IMG/VR virus record: IMGVR_UViG_3300044624_002468
Location: 1 to 31,370 of that record
Reading direction: 5' to 3' (one strand)
From: a virus
DNA: 31,370 bases
Part shown: piece by piece, positions 25,095-30,437 of the stretch
How the letters are laid out: every line of letters begins with the position of its first letter
Position numbering within the stretch: position 1 is the first letter of the stretch
Program-made: the position numbers and the translations under genes
The notes under the pieces: model-generated
What the model was told of the DNA's origin: nothing
The model's input: only the letters and a program-made list of their open reading frames with translations
Database searches by the model: none

Positions 25095-25540
25095 TATCTG
25101 GCCCGTGTCGCGTTCAATGTCTTATCTTGTCTGGTGGGTGACATATTTGTTAGTGGCAGGCAGGCAGTCGGATAGGTGGTCTGGGATCGGATTGGTAAGT
25201 CTGGTGTGCTTATCGCCTAGAGCGCTAAGTCCGGGATAATTAATATTTCGGCGCGCCACTCGACCTGCCAGAAACGCGGAGGCAAGCGCCTGGGCATTGG
25301 CTTCTGAGTTGTGGATCTATCGCGCCTCCGTGGACCGTTCTGCTCTGAGGTTGTGTCGTGTATTGCGTCTTGATGGGTGTGTGGCGGCTTGGTGTGTGTT
25401 GTTGCGCTCGCCGCATTGGTTTGTGTGTGTTGGTGTTGGTGTTGGTGTTGGTGTTGGTTGCTTTCCGTGTCGTGTGCCGCCCGGGTTTGTGTCGGTTTGT
25501 GTTTATTTTGTTTAATTAATGTTTAATATTGGAGTTTCTT
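25095..25540. other. 446-bp stretch without a convincing gene
   Basis: No well-supported gene is seen. A possible structured segment is bounded by CGGAGGC (25277-25283) and GCCTCCG (25323-25329), seven complementary bases around a 39-base interior. There is an eight-base palindrome GGCGCGCC (25251-25258) and a tandem six-base repeat of GTTGGT type at about 25433-25459. One open frame (25297-25515) crosses that repeat and has a poor start, so it is not called. Confidence 0.4.
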
Positions 25541-25699
25541 ATGATTTCTTTGTTTGTTGTTTGTGGTTTCTTTGTCGCGATAGTGCTGCTCGGGATCGGG
25601 TCTTCTAGATTTTTTGGTGTTGATGCGAGCACGGTGACTTTGGCTATTTCGGCTTTTGTGAGTGTTTTTACACTGGTTTTAATTGTGTCTGTTTCTTGA
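25541..25699 (+). CDS. Small two-span membrane protein, 52 aa
   Basis: ATG 25541 has GGAG seven bases upstream. The 52-residue product has two hydrophobic helices, residues about 2-21 (ISLFVVCGFFVAIVLLGIG) and about 31-51 (TVTLAISAFVSVFTLVLIVSV), joined by a short loop (SSRFFGVDAS). Two-span proteins this small occur among phage holins, antiholins and superinfection-exclusion factors; nothing here separates those options. It stands alone between two untranslated stretches. Good ribosome site, clean two-helix hydropathy and an in-frame stop support it despite its length. Confidence 0.6.
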   Translation: MISLFVVCGFFVAIVLLGIGSSRFFGVDASTVTLAISAFVSVFTLVLIVSVS

Positions 25700-25749
25700 G
25701 TTTTTGTTTTGTGTTTTCTGTGTGTTTGCTGGGTGTGTTTTGCTTTTTT

Positions 25750-25788
25750 GGGTGAAAAAATCGTTTTTCGCCCCCGCCCGGCGAAAAG
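25750..25788. other. Mutually exclusive hairpins
   Basis: GGGTGAAAAA (25750-25759) can pair with TTTTTCGCCC (25764-25773), with one G-T pair. Alternatively TTTTCGCC (25765-25772) can pair with GGCGAAAA (25780-25787). The shared middle arm means that only one hairpin can form at a time, as in an attenuator. Neither has a classic T-run. Confidence 0.4.
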
Positions 25789-26044
25789 TGTATTAATTGT
25801 ATTAGACTTGATAGACTTTGTGTATTTTACCTTGTCTATATGGTCTAGTACTACTTAGACTTTTTTGTATGTGTGTACGTGAGTTTTACTGTTTTGTGTA
25901 GCGGATGGTTGAGACAGTTTTTTTTGTCGTGTTTGGTTGTTTTTTGCCTGGTGGGGTGCGGTTTATGCTTGGTGCTCTCAGCTGCCGTGGGTGTTGTTTT
26001 TGTGTTTTTTTTGAATTTTCATGTCGCACAGCTTTCGTGATGCC

Positions 26045-26067
26045 ATTGATACTAGACTACTGAGACA
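26045..26067. repeat. TGAGACA element, copy 1
   Basis: This 23-base element reads ATTGATACTAGAC then TACTGAGACA and matches 26142-26164 at 19 of 23 positions. The same ATTGA...TGAGACA frame recurs after the -10 of the 26201-26229 promoter, with a one-base length difference. It is probably an operator or a decayed promoter-proximal sequence. Confidence 0.6.
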
Positions 26068-26096
26068 CCTACTTTCTCGCGGATCATAGACGCTCT

Positions 26097-26138
26097 GTCT
26101 AAAGTATGGTAGATTTTTTGTCCAAAGTACGGTAGATT
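26097..26138. repeat. Two 19-base direct repeats, 23-base period
   Basis: GTCTAAAGTATGGTAGATT (26097-26115) and GTCCAAAGTACGGTAGATT (26120-26138) differ at two positions, both pyrimidine exchanges. Spacing of about two helical turns suits adjacent protein binding sites. The TAGATT at each end could also serve as a weak -10. Confidence 0.65.
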
Positions 26139-26141
26139 CCC

Positions 26142-26164
26142 ATTGATCCTAGACCAATGAGACA
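26142..26164. repeat. TGAGACA element, copy 2
   Basis: This second copy reads ATTGATCCTAGAC then CAATGAGACA, 97 bases from copy 1. It directly follows the second 19-base direct repeat. Confidence 0.6.
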
Positions 26165-26200
26165 ACAATTCTCGCGACACGCCCGGGATACACCTAAAAG

Positions 26201-26253
26201 TTGCGCCACCTGCTTTAGGTGGGTAATGTATTGAGTACAAGGTCAGTGAGACA
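26201..26253 (+). promoter_or_regulatory. Promoter with dyad spacer and conserved initial transcribed region, copy 1
   Basis: TTGCGC (26201-26206), a 17-base spacer (26207-26223, CACCTGCTTTAGGTG dyad) and TAATGT (26224-26229) are followed by a 24-base segment ending GTCAGTGAGACA. The -10 and downstream segment match the copy at 26859-26911 at nearly every position. The ATG of the alanine-repeat gene lies 20 bases after the conserved block, behind GAGGGGAAG. Confidence 0.7.
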
Positions 26254-26273
26254 CGAAATGAGGGGAAGAAATA

Positions 26274-26846
26274 ATGTCATTAACCAAAGCTGGGGCGCAC
26301 CGGAAAAGCTACCGAGAAGCGCACACTGCGCCCAGCCGCTTTAGCCGCGACGGCGAAGACTATAAAGAATGGTGCACCGAAGCCGACGCGAGTGGCTGCA
26401 CACTACACGAATGCGAAATATGCGAAATATGCGAAATATGCGAAATATGCGAAATATGCCACAGTGACAGTGACAGTGACAGTGACAGTGACAGTGAAAT
26501 ACTTAGCAAGGCAAAAGCCGTCGTCCAATACGGGCGCGGGTGGAGCAAAGAGGAAGAGCAGCTAGCCGCAGCAGCTAGCGGGCACGACAGCCACGACGAC
26601 GCATGGAGAGCAGCGCACACCGCGGCAGTATCAAGTGCGAGGATTGCAGGGTTCAGGGCAATCCGTAAAGAATGCTCTGACGCAATTATCGGCCAAAGTA
26701 AAATTTCCAAGCTTGCAAGGTTGTCTTTAGAAGATGCGGCAATTGCTACTTTGTTGTGTGACTTGCTGTCGGCTGATGAGATTGCGCAGTTGATGGCTGG
26801 TGTTGAGGCTGTTCGTGAGCATCGTGCAGAGAGTGCGGTTAAGTAA
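26274..26846 (+). CDS. Alanine-repeat family protein, member 2, with CEIC and SD repeats
   Basis: ATG 26274 follows a strong GAGGGG site. This longest member (190 residues) has an added N-terminal region. It contains CEICEICEICEICEIC (about residues 47-62), a run of cysteines every third residue, then an acidic SDSDSDSDSDSE stretch. The family part begins about residue 78 (AKAVVQYGRGWSKEEEQLAAAA), has a short Ala/His middle (AWRAAHTAAVSSARIAGF) and ends DAAIATLLCDLLSADEIAQ...AVREHRAE. Regularly spaced Cys and Asp suggest metal binding, which is inference. Nine- and six-base tandem repeats encode the runs, so copy-number change would keep the frame. It has its own promoter (26201-26229). Confidence 0.75.
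   Translation: MSLTKAGAHRKSYREAHTAPSRFSRDGEDYKEWCTEADASGCTLHECEICEICEICEICEICHSDSDSDSDSDSEILSKAKAVVQYGRGWSKEEEQLAAAASGHDSHDDAWRAAHTAAVSSARIAGFRAIRKECSDAIIGQSKISKLARLSLEDAAIATLLCDLLSADEIAQLMAGVEAVREHRAESAVK
26412..26456 (+). repeat. Nine-base tandem repeat, five copies (TGCGAAATA)
   Basis: Five perfect copies of TGCGAAATA encode the Cys-Glu-Ile run. The unit is a multiple of three, so slippage would change the number of cysteines without breaking the gene. Confidence 0.95.
26461..26496 (+). repeat. Six-base tandem repeat, six copies (ACAGTG)
   Basis: Six perfect copies of ACAGTG encode the Ser-Asp run directly after the Cys run. Expansion or contraction would stay in frame. Confidence 0.95.
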
Positions 26847-26858
26847 TGTCCGAAAGTG

Positions 26859-26911
26859 TTGACAGCCCTAATTTAGGGCGCTAATGTATTAAGTGCAATG
26901 TCAGCGAGACA
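26859..26911 (+). promoter_or_regulatory. Promoter with dyad spacer and conserved initial transcribed region, copy 2
   Basis: TTGACA (26859-26864, full consensus), a 17-base spacer (26865-26881) and TAATGT (26882-26887) form the best promoter in the window. The first 15 spacer bases, GCCCTAATTTAGGGC, are a perfect dyad. The 24 bases after the -10 repeat the copy-1 block, ending GTCAGCGAGACA. A repressor bound to the dyad would block the polymerase. The gene starts at 26945 behind GGAAG. Confidence 0.85.
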
Positions 26912-26944
26912 AGCTAAGTTACTACAAGAAAGTTGGAAGATAAA

Positions 26945-27271
26945 ATGACAACCACAGCAGCAACCACAGCACAAGCAAACGCGGCAGAAAAACTCAGAAA
27001 ATTCATGACGGCAGGTACAAAAGTATGGGCGAGCATACAGCACGTATCGCAAAGCGGCATGACCAAATGGGTGCGACTCTCAATAGTCAAAGATGACAAC
27101 ATCATCGACATTACATACGCCGCCGCGCACATCATCGGCACCGGATACTCACTAAAGTACGGGGGGTTGAAGATGAGCGGCGCGGGCGTGGGTATGGGCT
27201 TCTACGCCGTCTACCTGCTATCACTAGAGTTGCACGGCGACGGTGACGCGCTGAAGCACCAGAAGTTCTGA
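26945..27271 (+). CDS. Conserved phage protein with SGMTKW and GMGF motifs, 108 aa
   Basis: The start is ATG 26945 with GGAAG upstream, rather than TTG 26933, which would lie on that site. After a low-complexity Thr/Ala start the protein reads VWASIQHVSQSGMTKWVRLSIVKDDNIIDITYAAAHIIG, then YGGLKMSGAGVGMGFYAVYLLSLELHG. This order ('HVS-SGM-R/K', 'hydrophobic DIT', 'GG-KVSG-GM-MGF--VY-LS') marks a widespread family of small phage and prophage proteins of unknown biochemical role. The usual D of GMDMGF is G here (GVGMGF). It is the first gene of the transcript from the 26859-26887 promoter, 45 bases before the next gene. Confidence 0.75.
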   Translation: MTTTAATTAQANAAEKLRKFMTAGTKVWASIQHVSQSGMTKWVRLSIVKDDNIIDITYAAAHIIGTGYSLKYGGLKMSGAGVGMGFYAVYLLSLELHGDGDALKHQKF

Positions 27272-27316
27272 TAATAAAAACATTACGAAAAACAAATAGT
27301 AAAAGGGGTGTAGGAC

Positions 27317-27565
27317 ATGCGACAGATAAATGAAAAACAAACAGTGGTATTCACCGGGCTAGGGACGCATAAAGCGATGTGGTATTGCACGTGTGGGGCG
27401 TACACAGAGCTCGAACCGCTCGAAGACTTTAACAGCGGGAACATATCGCACGGTAATACAGCACGGGCTCGCGCGGTCAGATCAGCACAAAAACATGCCG
27501 AAAAACATATTAAGGCGGGCACGCCGGCAGGTTGGGTGAAAGGGGTAAAAAGTGAGTGGTCTTAA
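27317..27565 (+). CDS. Small possible zinc-binding protein, 82 aa
   Basis: ATG 27317 follows AAAGGGGTGTAGGAC. The sequence has WYCTCGAYTELE (residues about 22-33, a CxC pair) and later ARAVRSAQKHAEKHIKAG (residues about 50-67), giving HxxxH. C-x-C plus H-x3-H is consistent with a compact zinc-binding fold, seen in several small actinophage proteins; that is family-level inference. The final residues (GWVKGVKSEWS) overlap the start of the next gene by 14 bases, so the two are probably coupled. It belongs to the operon starting at 26945. Confidence 0.6.
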   Translation: MRQINEKQTVVFTGLGTHKAMWYCTCGAYTELEPLEDFNSGNISHGNTARARAVRSAQKHAEKHIKAGTPAGWVKGVKSEWS

Positions 27566-27941
27566 ATATGGGGTAAATACTGTAGCGGTCGAGGCGGTTA
27601 TATCTGAGGTTTGTTCTTGGACTGAAGAAGAGGCTGAAATTGCTTCCGATGCGTGGGAGGCGTTGCCATATGAGGCGTGGAATGTGGCGCACAATGCGGC
27701 GCGTGGTGCGGTGTGGTCTGCGACGGAGGATGCGGTGTTGGATGCGGTGTTGGATTCGGCGCGTTCTGCTGCGTGGGATGCTGGGCGTGAGGCGGCGTTG
27801 GAGGCTGCGTCGGATGCGGCGGTGTGTGCTGTGGTGTCTGATCTTATCCCCGAAGAGTACCAAAAATTGTTGAATGTTGGGGTTGAAGCGGTGCGTGAGT
27901 TTCGTGGGTTAGATGCTGGTGTTTGGCGTGGTGTTGAATGA
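27552..27941 (+). CDS. Alanine-repeat family protein, member 3
   Basis: GTG 27552 lies inside the end of the previous gene, with AAGGGG upstream. The 129-residue protein is compact: MSGLKYGVNTVAVEAVISEV, CSWTEEEAEIASDAW (Trp at about residue 22), an Ala-rich middle with Trp and Asp (AWNVAHNAARGAVWSATEDAV, then SAAWDAGREAALEAASDAA), and the end CAVVSDLIPEEYQKLLNVG then VEAVREFRG. At DNA level its first 32 bases and its C-terminal block closely match member 5 at 30931, while the middles differ. Function is unknown. The four-residue alanine rhythm suggests packed amphipathic helices. Confidence 0.78.
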   Translation: MSGLKYGVNTVAVEAVISEVCSWTEEEAEIASDAWEALPYEAWNVAHNAARGAVWSATEDAVLDAVLDSARSAAWDAGREAALEAASDAAVCAVVSDLIPEEYQKLLNVGVEAVREFRGLDAGVWRGVE

Positions 27942-28024
27942 AAGAATTTTGTTTGAAGTTGGTTTGAAGTAACTTAATGTAAGTAAAAAAATTTTGTTTA
28001 ATTTTTAATGTTTAGGGGTTTGTT

Positions 28025-28750
28025 GTGAAAGAGTTTTCGTTGCCGCTGTCTGCTTTGATGTCGATTGAGACGCTTGGCGCTGTTGTGAGTAAGGATAAGA
28101 ATGATTTTGTTGGTATAAAAAAAGTTAATGTTGTTGTTTCTAGTGTTGGTTGGCGTGCTATTGCTACTGATAAGTATGTTGCTGGTGAGGTGTCTGGTGA
28201 TTTTTTGGGTAATGATGGTTTGGGTGATGATGTTGTGAGTTTTTGTGTTGAGCCTTCGTTGTTGAAGATGGTGGTTTCTGCTGTGAAGGTTTCGAGGGTT
28301 TTTCGTGATTTTCGCGGTGATGTTGGGGGGTTTGATTTGGGTTTGCGGCTTGATGGTGGTGTGTTGGTGTCGGTTGATGGTTGCTTTGGTGATGTTGATG
28401 TTGATGTTGATGTTTCGCCTATTTTTGATAAGGCTCGTAGGCTTCTTGCTGATTTTAGTGATTGTGATGATAGTTCTGGTAGTAATTTAGCTGGTTATTT
28501 TGTTTTGCCTATGGTTGCTTTGGCGAAGTTTGGGAAGGTTAAGACTTCTGATGAGGTTTTGCGTAGGGGTGTTGATCCTGCTAAGGCTGTTGTTTTTTAT
28601 CCTAGCAAGAGTTTTTCGGATAGTTTTGGGGGTGTTGGTTCGCCGTCTGGTCTTTTGCATGTTTTTTTTGCTGAGACTAAGGCTAATCGTGGTGATGTTT
28701 CTGTTTTTCGTGGTGCTATGGTGTCTCGTTCTTTGAAGGTTTTGGGGTGA
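28025..28750 (+). CDS. Sliding-clamp-like protein (putative)
   Basis: GTG 28025 follows TTTAGGGG. The 241-residue protein has a beta-clamp flavour: LPLSALMSIETLGAVVSKDK, then VNVVVSSVGWRAIATDKYVAGEVSGD, which resembles the 'v-ATD-yrla' strand pair of DNA polymerase III beta subunits and phage clamps. VSFCVEPSLLKMVVSAVK follows, and later SPSGLLHVFFAETKANRG. An Asp-Val run (DVDVDVDV, about residue 123) sits in a loop. Length is shorter than the three-domain bacterial clamp (about 370) but near that of phage clamp-like proteins. If correct it would tether a phage or host polymerase. The match is by pattern only, so confidence is moderate. Confidence 0.5.
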   Translation: MKEFSLPLSALMSIETLGAVVSKDKNDFVGIKKVNVVVSSVGWRAIATDKYVAGEVSGDFLGNDGLGDDVVSFCVEPSLLKMVVSAVKVSRVFRDFRGDVGGFDLGLRLDGGVLVSVDGCFGDVDVDVDVSPIFDKARRLLADFSDCDDSSGSNLAGYFVLPMVALAKFGKVKTSDEVLRRGVDPAKAVVFYPSKSFSDSFGGVGSPSGLLHVFFAETKANRGDVSVFRGAMVSRSLKVLG

Positions 28751-28826
28751 TTTTTGTGTTTGTTTTTTGGGTTGGTTGATGGTTTTTGTGTTGGGTTCTC
28801 GCCGAATATTTTTTGGGTGGTGTTTC

Positions 28827-28997
28827 ATGTTTTTGGGTTTTCTTTTTTTTGGTTTTGTTTTTTCTTACGCTGTTTGTTCCTTTTCTTTTATTCTTTTTGT
28901 TTTTTTTGATGTTGAATGTGAACACGTTGTTTTCGTTTCTTTTTATTCTTGTGTCACTTTATTGTTACTTTCTGCTATTTTTTCTGTTTTACTTTAA
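28827..28997 (+). CDS. Small hydrophobic membrane protein, 56 aa (uncertain)
   Basis: ATG 28827 has GGGTGG six bases upstream; a same-frame ATG at 28779 would extend it. The product is almost wholly hydrophobic, with one helix at about residues 1-26 (MFLGFLFFGFVFSYAVCSFS), a polar link (DVECEH) and a second helix at about 33-56. The stretch is so T-rich that any frame looks like a membrane protein, and a competing frame (28786-29010) exists, so this call is tentative. It sits next to another small membrane protein, suggesting a pair. Confidence 0.35.
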   Translation: MFLGFLFFGFVFSYAVCSFSFILFVFFDVECEHVVFVSFYSCVTLLLLSAIFSVLL

Positions 28998-29012
28998 GGC
29001 TTGGGGTTAGTT

Positions 29013-29192
29013 ATGTTAGGTTTTGTTTATCTTTTTTTACTTTTTTTTGTTATTTTTTGTATCTTTGTTTTCATAATGTGTGCGGGCTTTCTTGTGTCAA
29101 AGTTTTCTGGTGCGGATAGAGCTTCTGCTGTGCTGTGCGTGTCTGCTGTGGTCTTGGTGCTGTCTTTGGGTTATCTGCTGACTGTGTCGTGA
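29013..29192 (+). CDS. Small two-span membrane protein, 59 aa
   Basis: ATG 29013 follows GGGGTTAGTT. The 59-residue protein has two membrane helices, about residues 1-26 (MLGFVYLFLLFFVIFCIFVF) and about 38-59 (ASAVLCVSAVVLVLSLGYLL), joined by a polar loop LVSKFSGADR. The second half has normal codon use, which supports real coding better than the T-rich neighbour upstream. Holin-like or envelope-acting roles are possible. The preceding stop is 15 bases away. Confidence 0.5.
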   Translation: MLGFVYLFLLFFVIFCIFVFIMCAGFLVSKFSGADRASAVLCVSAVVLVLSLGYLLTVS

Positions 29193-29226
29193 TTTTTGCG
29201 CTAGGGTGGCGTGTGGTGTGGGGTGG

Positions 29227-29261
29227 GGTGTTTGGTGTTTGGTGTTTGGTGTTTGGTGTTT
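29227..29261 (+). repeat. Seven-base tandem repeat, five copies (GGTGTTT)
   Basis: Five perfect seven-base units lie in a non-coding G/T-rich stretch between the membrane protein and the next gene (29193-29366). The unit length is not a multiple of three and no frame uses it. It may be slippage-prone filler or affect spacing upstream of the 29370 gene. Confidence 0.9.
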
Positions 29262-29369
29262 TTATGGGCCTGTTGCTTGTGTGTTTTTGACTGATTTTTT
29301 GGATGAGTTTTTTTGGTAGTGGTTCGAGTTAGCAGATTTTAATACTATTTTTGATTGGAGTTTTTTGTG

Positions 29370-29765
29370 ATGTATGAAATTAATTTATCTGGTTTGCCGG
29401 ACCTGGTGGTAAAAAGTGTTGATAATGCTTTACGTAAAGTTGCTGCATGGGGTCGAGAGGATTGGGTTAGGGTTTGCGCTAGTAATTCGCGTGATTGGTC
29501 TGATTCTTGGCGTGACGTTTGGCACGCGCTTGAAGACAGTGACCGTTTAGATGTTGCATTCGATTTGTGTGATGCAGTCGTATCAATGGCTAAAGTTGCG
29601 CCTGGGTCTGAGAGTTGGGTGTGTGAATATAAGTGTGATCCATATTGTGATGGGGTTTGCGGTATCTGGATTTCTGGCGCTAAGGCTGTTGTTCTTTCTG
29701 CACTGGTTGTAGACATTGTTGGTACCGATGTGGTCGATAATTTTGCTGCACATGGCTTAAATTGA
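29370..29765 (+). CDS. Divergent alanine-repeat family protein, member 6-like
   Basis: ATG 29370 or GTG 29367 both suit the GGAG at 29357-29360; the 131-residue version starts MYEINLSGLPDLVVKSVDN. I place it in the family because VDNALRKVAAWGREDWVRVCASN has the spacing of the other members' VEAVLAEVETWTAAEAEIAGEA, and GAKAVVLSALVVDIVGTDVVDNF matches the C-terminal 'DA-CAVVSDLI' block. The middle has Trp/Asp repeats (SRDWSDSWRDVWHALEDS) instead of strict alanine spacing, plus a four-cysteine segment (CEYKCDPYCDGVC). Metal binding by those cysteines is possible. It is the most diverged copy. Confidence 0.65.
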   Translation: MYEINLSGLPDLVVKSVDNALRKVAAWGREDWVRVCASNSRDWSDSWRDVWHALEDSDRLDVAFDLCDAVVSMAKVAPGSESWVCEYKCDPYCDGVCGIWISGAKAVVLSALVVDIVGTDVVDNFAAHGLN

Positions 29766-29841
29766 TTAGTGTGCGATAATTGGTTTGGTTCGATTTTTTT
29801 CGTTCTAATTTATTTTATTTATTGTGTTGAAAGGTGTTTTT

Positions 29842-30027
29842 GTGATAATTCCAAAGTCTTACGGTGCAGGTGGTAGCGGTGGAGATGGTCGCGATGATGG
29901 CGATGATCGTGATTTTTTGGTGCCAGATAATGTGCAGAAAATTATGGCAGATATTCGGCAGTTGAAGCATAGCGATTGGATGGTTTTGAAGGATTTGCTT
30001 GATGATTGGGGTGTTGATGGGTATTAA
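29842..30027 (+). CDS. Small acidic hypothetical protein, 61 aa
   Basis: GTG 29842 is favoured, with AAAGG seven bases upstream; a GTG at 29824 would put that site inside the gene. The product has a Gly/Asp-rich flexible start (SYGAGGSGGDGRDDGDDRD) and a helical C-terminal half (NVQKIMADIRQLKHSDWMVLKDLLDDWGVDGY). The second half could bind a partner protein. I do not recognise a family. It ends the gene group before the 400-base stretch that contains a strong terminator. Confidence 0.55.
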   Translation: MIIPKSYGAGGSGGDGRDDGDDRDFLVPDNVQKIMADIRQLKHSDWMVLKDLLDDWGVDGY

Positions 30028-30437
30028 TTTTTAGCATTTGTGTGAATATTTTTTGATTATATTTTTGTTTGTTTAGTTTTTGATTGGGCTTGGGGTGGGT
30101 TTGGGGTGGGCAATGTTTTTTAATTTTGTTTAATGTTTTTTGATTATTTTTTATTACAATAGGGTTTCTATAAAGTCGGTTCCAATGATTTTGTAGAAAA
30201 TAAAACTGTGCGTGATTTGGTTGCGTTATTTGGTTAATGCGTGTTCTGCTGCTTTACCTCACGTCAATAAAAATAAGCATTTCTCTAGGGCTTCGACAAG
30301 CAGTGCTGTTTTTTATGGTGACAGGTTGTATCCTAATGACGCATATACCATTGCGAGGTATAAGTTTTCTGGTTTTGGCGGCGGTCAAGTTTTCATTTTC
30401 TTGGCCGCCGCTTTTTTAATTTTTGGAGGATCAAGTT
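30028..30437 (+). ncRNA. Candidate structured leader or small RNA ending in a terminator
   Basis: This 410-base stretch has no convincing gene. A possible -10 TACAAT lies at 30155-30160 with no good -35. From about 30165 the DNA changes from T-rich filler to mixed sequence up to the strong terminator at 30378-30417, giving a possible RNA of about 250 bases. It may be a free small RNA or an attenuated leader for the alanine-repeat gene starting 21 bases later. A short hairpin (GCGTTA with TAATGC) lies near 30224-30240. The frame 30212-30466 runs through the terminator and is not called. Confidence 0.4.
30378..30417 (+). terminator. Strong rho-independent terminator
   Basis: A 12-bp stem (30378-30389 with 30400-30411, one G-T pair, seven consecutive G-C pairs at the base) and a ten-base loop are followed by TTTTTT (30412-30417). 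It terminates rightward transcription just 21 bases before the start at 30438. Confidence 0.92.

Larger units (their letters stand above)
25700..26273. promoter_or_regulatory. 574-bp regulatory region with repeats and promoters
   Basis: No gene is supported. The region holds overlapping hairpins at 25750-25788, promoter-like AT-rich sequence with GTCTA/TAGAC arms at 25843-25860, and TGAGACA-type elements (25911-25916 partial, 26061-26067, 26158-26164, 26247-26253). It also has two 19-base direct repeats (26097-26115, 26120-26138) and the promoter at 26201-26229. It looks like a control locus for the alanine-repeat gene that follows. Confidence 0.6.

Noticed and set aside
25117-25239. 40-codon frame MSYLVWWVTYLLVAG...
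   Set aside because: It has no ribosome site, is short and has no neighbour coupling.
25297-25515. 72-codon frame with a GV run
   Set aside because: It has a TTG start with the only GGAGG too far upstream, crosses a simple six-base repeat and resembles no known protein.
26052-26240. 62-codon minus-strand frame
   Set aside because: It lies wholly within the repeat and promoter cluster, on the strand opposite to all nearby genes, with no ribosome site.
26045-26253. CRISPR-like array of repeats
   Set aside because: Repeats are few, differ in length and spacing, and sit among promoters; there are no uniform spacers.
25100-26270. Possible tRNA gene
   Set aside because: No stretch has a matching acceptor stem together with a GGTTC-A-type T loop; none was found elsewhere in the window either.
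28786-29010. 74-codon hydrophobic frame overlapping 28827-28997
   Set aside because: In T-rich DNA every frame is hydrophobic; the competing frame has the better ribosome site and neither is certain.
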